NCBI GenBank assembly: GCA_022360355.1
Contig: JAKSCY010000529.1
Location: forward strand, 1 to 11,154
Source: Chlorobiales bacterium
Lineage (GTDB): Bacteria; Bacteroidota; Chlorobiia; Chlorobiales; Chlorobiaceae
Reading direction: 5' to 3'
Length of the DNA: 11,154 nt
Below, one piece after another: positions 9,012-11,154 of this stretch (position 1 is its first letter; the number at the start of each line of letters is the position of its first letter). Position numbers and translations under genes: made by a program. The notes beneath the pieces were generated by a model. It searched no databases. It was not told the origin of the DNA and saw nothing but the letters and a program-made list of their open reading frames with translations.

Positions 9012-10076
9012 TTATTTCTTGGTGGTCAGAAAAGTTCTCGCTATCAAAACCAGCAGAATTACAGAAGATCCAACGGCAACAATCCCGTGTTCTTCATGCG
9101 CGTCTTTCTGAATCCAGTTCGTTATGTCAAATCCAAAGAACCCGTAAAGATAATTAACCAGCATTCCCGCAGCAAAAGACATCACGATGATAACCGCGAG
9201 ATAGACAACCACCGCTTTTTTGCCGATGATCCGTGAAACCACCGTCAGTGAAGCGACATTGGTCGCAGGTCCCGCCAAAAGAAAAACAAGGGCCGCACCG
9301 GGCGAAATCCCCTTCAGGGCAAGTGCGGCGGCAATAGGCGTCGATGCCGTCGCACAGACATAGAGCGGTATTGCTATCGCAAGCATCAATATCATCGAAA
9401 GGTACTCGTTACCGAAATAACGGCTTACAGTTTCCGGAGAGATGAAAACAGATATAATTCCTGCAAGGAGGATTCCCACCAGAAACCATTTGCCTATATC
9501 CTGCAACAAATCACCAAAAGCAAACGTCATTCCGCCTTTCAGCTTGTCCACAACCGGTTCTTTTTTCCCTGCCTTGTGCTCACAGCAGCAGGAACTGCTG
9601 CACGATGGCTCAGGTGACTGACGTGAAACCACCGGACCGGTGTTTTTTTCTTCTTTCTCCGTGAACGATACTGAAATGCCCGCTGCAATCGCCGTAAAAA
9701 ACGACACGACCGGCCTTATCACCGTCATGAGCGGATCAAGAAGCGCGTATGTTACAGCAATGGAATCAACCCCTGTTTCCGGAGTTGATACCAGAAAAGA
9801 GGTCACTGCTCCCTTTCCCGCCCCCTGCTCTTTCAAGCCGGCGGCGGCTGGAAGAACCCCGCAACTGCAAAGCGGAATGGGAACGCCCAGGGCAGAAGCC
9901 TTGACGATACTTGGCAGACCGCTCCCGCCAAGATGTTTTGTTATTAAATCGCCCGGCAGAAATGCCTTGAAAAGTCCAGCGACAAAAAAACCGAGCAAAA
10001 TGTACGGGGCCGATTCCAGAAGCACACCCCATGAGGCCAATACCACCTCGTAAATGACGTCAATAGCAGCATTCAT
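9012..10076 (-). CDS. SO_0444/ArsP-like metal efflux permease
   Basis: This 354-residue inner-membrane permease belongs to the DUF318/ArsP superfamily, closest in my reading to the SO_0444 group annotated as Cu/Zn efflux transporters. The first half has membrane segments at about 13-38 and 56-75. The signature PIPLCSCGVLPAAAGL contains Cys70 and Cys72, and STPETGVDS follows at 97-105. A cytoplasmic loop (about 139-180) is rich in charged residues and carries a Cys cluster: C159, C163, C164, C165, then His167. The second half repeats the pattern with segments near 197-212, 226-250 and 258-282, Cys241 in YVCATASTPIA, and a final pair near 286-312 and 331-348. The ATG at 10074-10076 is preceded by a purine-rich GAAAGAAG. 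It lies directly downstream of an ArsR/SmtB repressor gene and an operator-like palindrome, which supports metal-induced export. An organoarsenical substrate, as for ArsP, cannot be excluded. Confidence 0.85.
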   Translation of the reverse strand: MNAAIDVIYEVVLASWGVLLESAPYILLGFFVAGLFKAFLPGDLITKHLGGSGLPSIVKASALGVPIPLCSCGVLPAAAGLKEQGAGKGAVTSFLVSTPETGVDSIAVTYALLDPLMTVIRPVVSFFTAIAAGISVSFTEKEEKNTGPVVSRQSPEPSCSSSCCCEHKAGKKEPVVDKLKGGMTFAFGDLLQDIGKWFLVGILLAGIISVFISPETVSRYFGNEYLSMILMLAIAIPLYVCATASTPIAAALALKGISPGAALVFLLAGPATNVASLTVVSRIIGKKAVVVYLAVIIVMSFAAGMLVNYLYGFFGFDITNWIQKDAHEEHGIVAVGSSVILLVLIARTFLTTKK

Positions 10077-10128
10077 TACTTCTTTCAGGACAACTGTTAT
10101 TAATCATTTTTCAACAAAACATATATTC

Positions 10129-10148
10129 ATATGATGAATTATTCATAT
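10129..10148. promoter_or_regulatory. Operator-like palindrome upstream of the permease gene
   Basis: ATATGA-N8-TCATAT forms a perfect 6-bp inverted repeat, and the 9-2-9 half-sites match at 7 of 9 positions. The layout fits the 12-2-12 operators bound by SmtB/CzrA/CadC-type repressors. It lies in the 87-bp gap between arsR and the permease gene, 53 bp before the permease ATG, and shares 16 of 20 bases with the site before arsR. No clear -35/-10 pair was found beside it. Confidence 0.6.
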
Positions 10149-10163
10149 AAAACACAAAAAAAA

Positions 10164-10553
10164 TCACTTCTTCCCGTGTGCCTGCTCGATGACATGTTCC
10201 GAACCAATCTCGATAAGCTGTTGAATATGTACATCATCCAGAGAGTAAAAAACATTTTTACCCTCCTTTCTTGACTTGACAACTTTGCCTGCTCTCAGAA
10301 CACGCAACTGATGCGAAACCGCTGACTGGTTCATCTCCAGAACAGAGGTAAGATCACACACACAAAGCTCGGAATGGTGCAGTGCATTGAGTATTTTTAC
10401 CCGTGTATGATCGCCAAGTGCCTTGAACAACTCTGCAAGGTCATGCAAAGTCTCTTCGGGCAACATGGCTTTCTTTGCTTTTGCAAGCATTTCGGGATGA
10501 AAGCACTCCTCCTGACATACTTCCGCTCTTTTTTCCGGCATAGCGACACTCAT
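10164..10553 (-). CDS. ArsR/SmtB-family metal-sensing repressor, CadC-like
   Basis: This 129-residue winged-helix repressor is expected to leave its operator when it binds metal. The ArsR DNA-binding core runs from about 36 to 105, with recognition-helix segment NQSAVSHQLRVLRAGKVV and wing RKEGKNVFYSL. Both metal sites known from CadC are present. The thiolate site (alpha-3N) is Cys13 and Cys17 in the N-terminal arm plus Cys64 and Cys66 in ELCVCDL. The alpha-5 site is Asp107, His109, His120 and Glu123, with exactly the CadC spacing (DxH, then 10 residues, then HxxE). This points to Cd/Pb/Zn-type sensing, though the exact metal is inferred. The ATG at 10551-10553 keeps the N-terminal CxxxC; no Shine-Dalgarno sequence precedes it. 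An operator-like palindrome overlaps its predicted transcription start, indicating autorepression, and a second lies between it and the permease gene. Eight T's follow the stop codon directly. Confidence 0.93.
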   Translation of the reverse strand: MSVAMPEKRAEVCQEECFHPEMLAKAKKAMLPEETLHDLAELFKALGDHTRVKILNALHHSELCVCDLTSVLEMNQSAVSHQLRVLRAGKVVKSRKEGKNVFYSLDDVHIQQLIEIGSEHVIEQAHGKK

Positions 10554-10555
10554 TT

Positions 10556-10575
10556 ACATGAATATGTGATCATAT
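10556..10575. promoter_or_regulatory. Operator-like palindrome upstream of arsR-family gene
   Basis: Read on the minus strand this is ATATGA-N8-TCATGT. The 9-2-9 half-sites match at 6 of 9 positions. It overlaps the last base pairs of the predicted -10 element and the expected transcription start, and ends 2 bp before the start codon. A repressor bound here would block its own gene. It matches the site at 10129-10148 at 16 of 20 positions. Confidence 0.6.
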
Positions 10576-10602
10576 ATTAACACAATATCTGCTTCTTTGC
10601 AA
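10574..10602 (-). promoter_or_regulatory. Candidate promoter of the arsR-family gene
   Basis: On the minus strand TTGCAA (10597-10602) is followed after 17 bp by TAATAT (10574-10579), with TG plus one base just before the -10. Each hexamer matches the sigma70 consensus at 4 of 6 positions. Predicted start is near 10567, giving a leader of about 14 nt. The adjacent operator overlaps this start region. Confidence 0.55.
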
Positions 10603-10617
10603 CCCTTATTACATTAG

Positions 10618-11154
10618 TCACGCCAAACCTTTCAGATACCTCTTTCTCTCATTTTCAGGAAACCTCTCTATGGCATAACGCAGCATCGTTCGGGGCATGT
10701 CTTTATAGTGTTCTTTGAGAAACGCTTTCTCCACGGCGGCATCCCGTTTACCGATCTCCCTGAGCATCCACCCCACAGCCTTGTGAATCAGATCTTCACT
10801 GTCATGTTTCAGCAGAAGCGATATCCGGAGTGCATCATTGAAACTGTTGTTCCTGATAAAATAAAACGTTGAGATAATGGCAACCCTGCGCTCCCAGAGA
10901 TTGCCGGATCGTGCAAGCTTGTAAAGACAGGCTTTATTCCTTGCTTCAAGCCATGGACCGACAATGTACGGTGCTGAACTGTCAACAAGATCCCAGTTGT
11001 TGACGAATTTCAGATTATCAAAATAGAAGTTGTATATGGACTGCCGCTCGTCTCCACTGCCTTTTTCGTATTTCCTTACCAGGAGGTACAGCGCGAACAG
11101 GCGCTCCTCATGAAAACGGGATCTGAGCAGTTCCCGGATTTCCGTCAGGGAAAT
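10618..11154 (-). CDS. AlkD-like DNA alkylation repair protein (DNA glycosylase), partial
   Basis: This gene runs off the right edge at its 5' end; 178 C-terminal residues are visible, ending at a TGA at 10618-10620. AlkD proteins are HEAT-like-repeat glycosylases that remove positively charged N3- and N7-alkylated purines without flipping the base. The visible part contains NNWDLVDSSAPYIVG, with Trp54 and Asp58 of the fragment spaced like the Trp109/Asp113 pair of Bacillus cereus AlkD. It also has WERRVAIIS, with Arg90 like Arg148, and KAVGWMLREIG, with Trp129 like Trp187. The Arg to Trp spacing of 39 is the same as in the B. cereus enzyme. The helical-repeat pattern continues to the C-terminus. 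From the length of AlkD (about 237 residues), roughly 50-60 N-terminal residues lie outside the window. It is followed on the same strand by the arsR-family gene after 64 bp, but that gene has its own promoter candidate. Confidence 0.9.
   Translation of the reverse strand: MSLTEIRELLRSRFHEERLFALYLLVRKYEKGSGDERQSIYNFYFDNLKFVNNWDLVDSSAPYIVGPWLEARNKACLYKLARSGNLWERRVAIISTFYFIRNNSFNDALRISLLLKHDSEDLIHKAVGWMLREIGKRDAAVEKAFLKEHYKDMPRTMLRYAIERFPENERKRYLKGLA

Noticed and set aside
9012..10553. Arsenic resistance operon
   Set aside because: The repressor ligands match CadC-type Cd/Pb/Zn sensors, and no arsC, arsA, arsM or Acr3 gene is present, so a general metal-efflux label is safer.

Overview
The window looks like chromosomal DNA from a green sulfur bacterium (Chlorobiota, Chlorobium/Prosthecochloris-like). 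This is inferred from recalled protein resemblance, a pyruvate phosphate dikinase of the kind that feeds pyruvate from the reductive TCA cycle into PEP, a UvrA with a Bacteroidota/Chlorobiota-like degenerate first zinc finger, and the near absence of Shine-Dalgarno sequences. No sequence search was possible, so the taxonomic call is moderate.

Layout. Positions 1-818 (minus strand, cut at the left edge) encode an inner-membrane permease of a nucleoside/simple-sugar type ABC importer. It diverges across an AT-rich 289-bp gap from ppdK (1108-3849, +), which has all its catalytic residues. After 185 bp with a candidate promoter comes uvrA (4035-6881, +), the damage-recognition ATPase of nucleotide excision repair. 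The remaining genes all lie on the minus strand: a HAD-family phosphatase/mutase (6947-7582), a DUF900-type alpha/beta-hydrolase lipoprotein (7851-8918), an SO_0444/ArsP-like metal permease with a Cys-rich loop (9012-10076), an ArsR/SmtB repressor (10164-10553), and the C-terminal part of an AlkD-like DNA glycosylase (10618-11154, cut at the right edge).

The most informative part is the metal-response module at about 8.9-10.6 kb. The ArsR protein carries both metal sites known from CadC: the thiolate site (CxxxC plus CVC) and the alpha-5 site (DxH...HxxE). Two 20-bp operator-like palindromes, 16 of 20 bases identical, lie one over the predicted arsR promoter start and one between arsR and the permease gene. 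A simple reading is autoregulated arsR plus independent metal-dependent control of the permease, with the hydrolase lipoprotein possibly transcribed in part by readthrough past a hairpin.

The rest is ordinary housekeeping: central carbon metabolism, two DNA repair genes and a transporter. I saw no RNA genes, CRISPR arrays, insertion sequences or prophage genes. The 7693-7802 interval holds two stem-loops of unassigned role.
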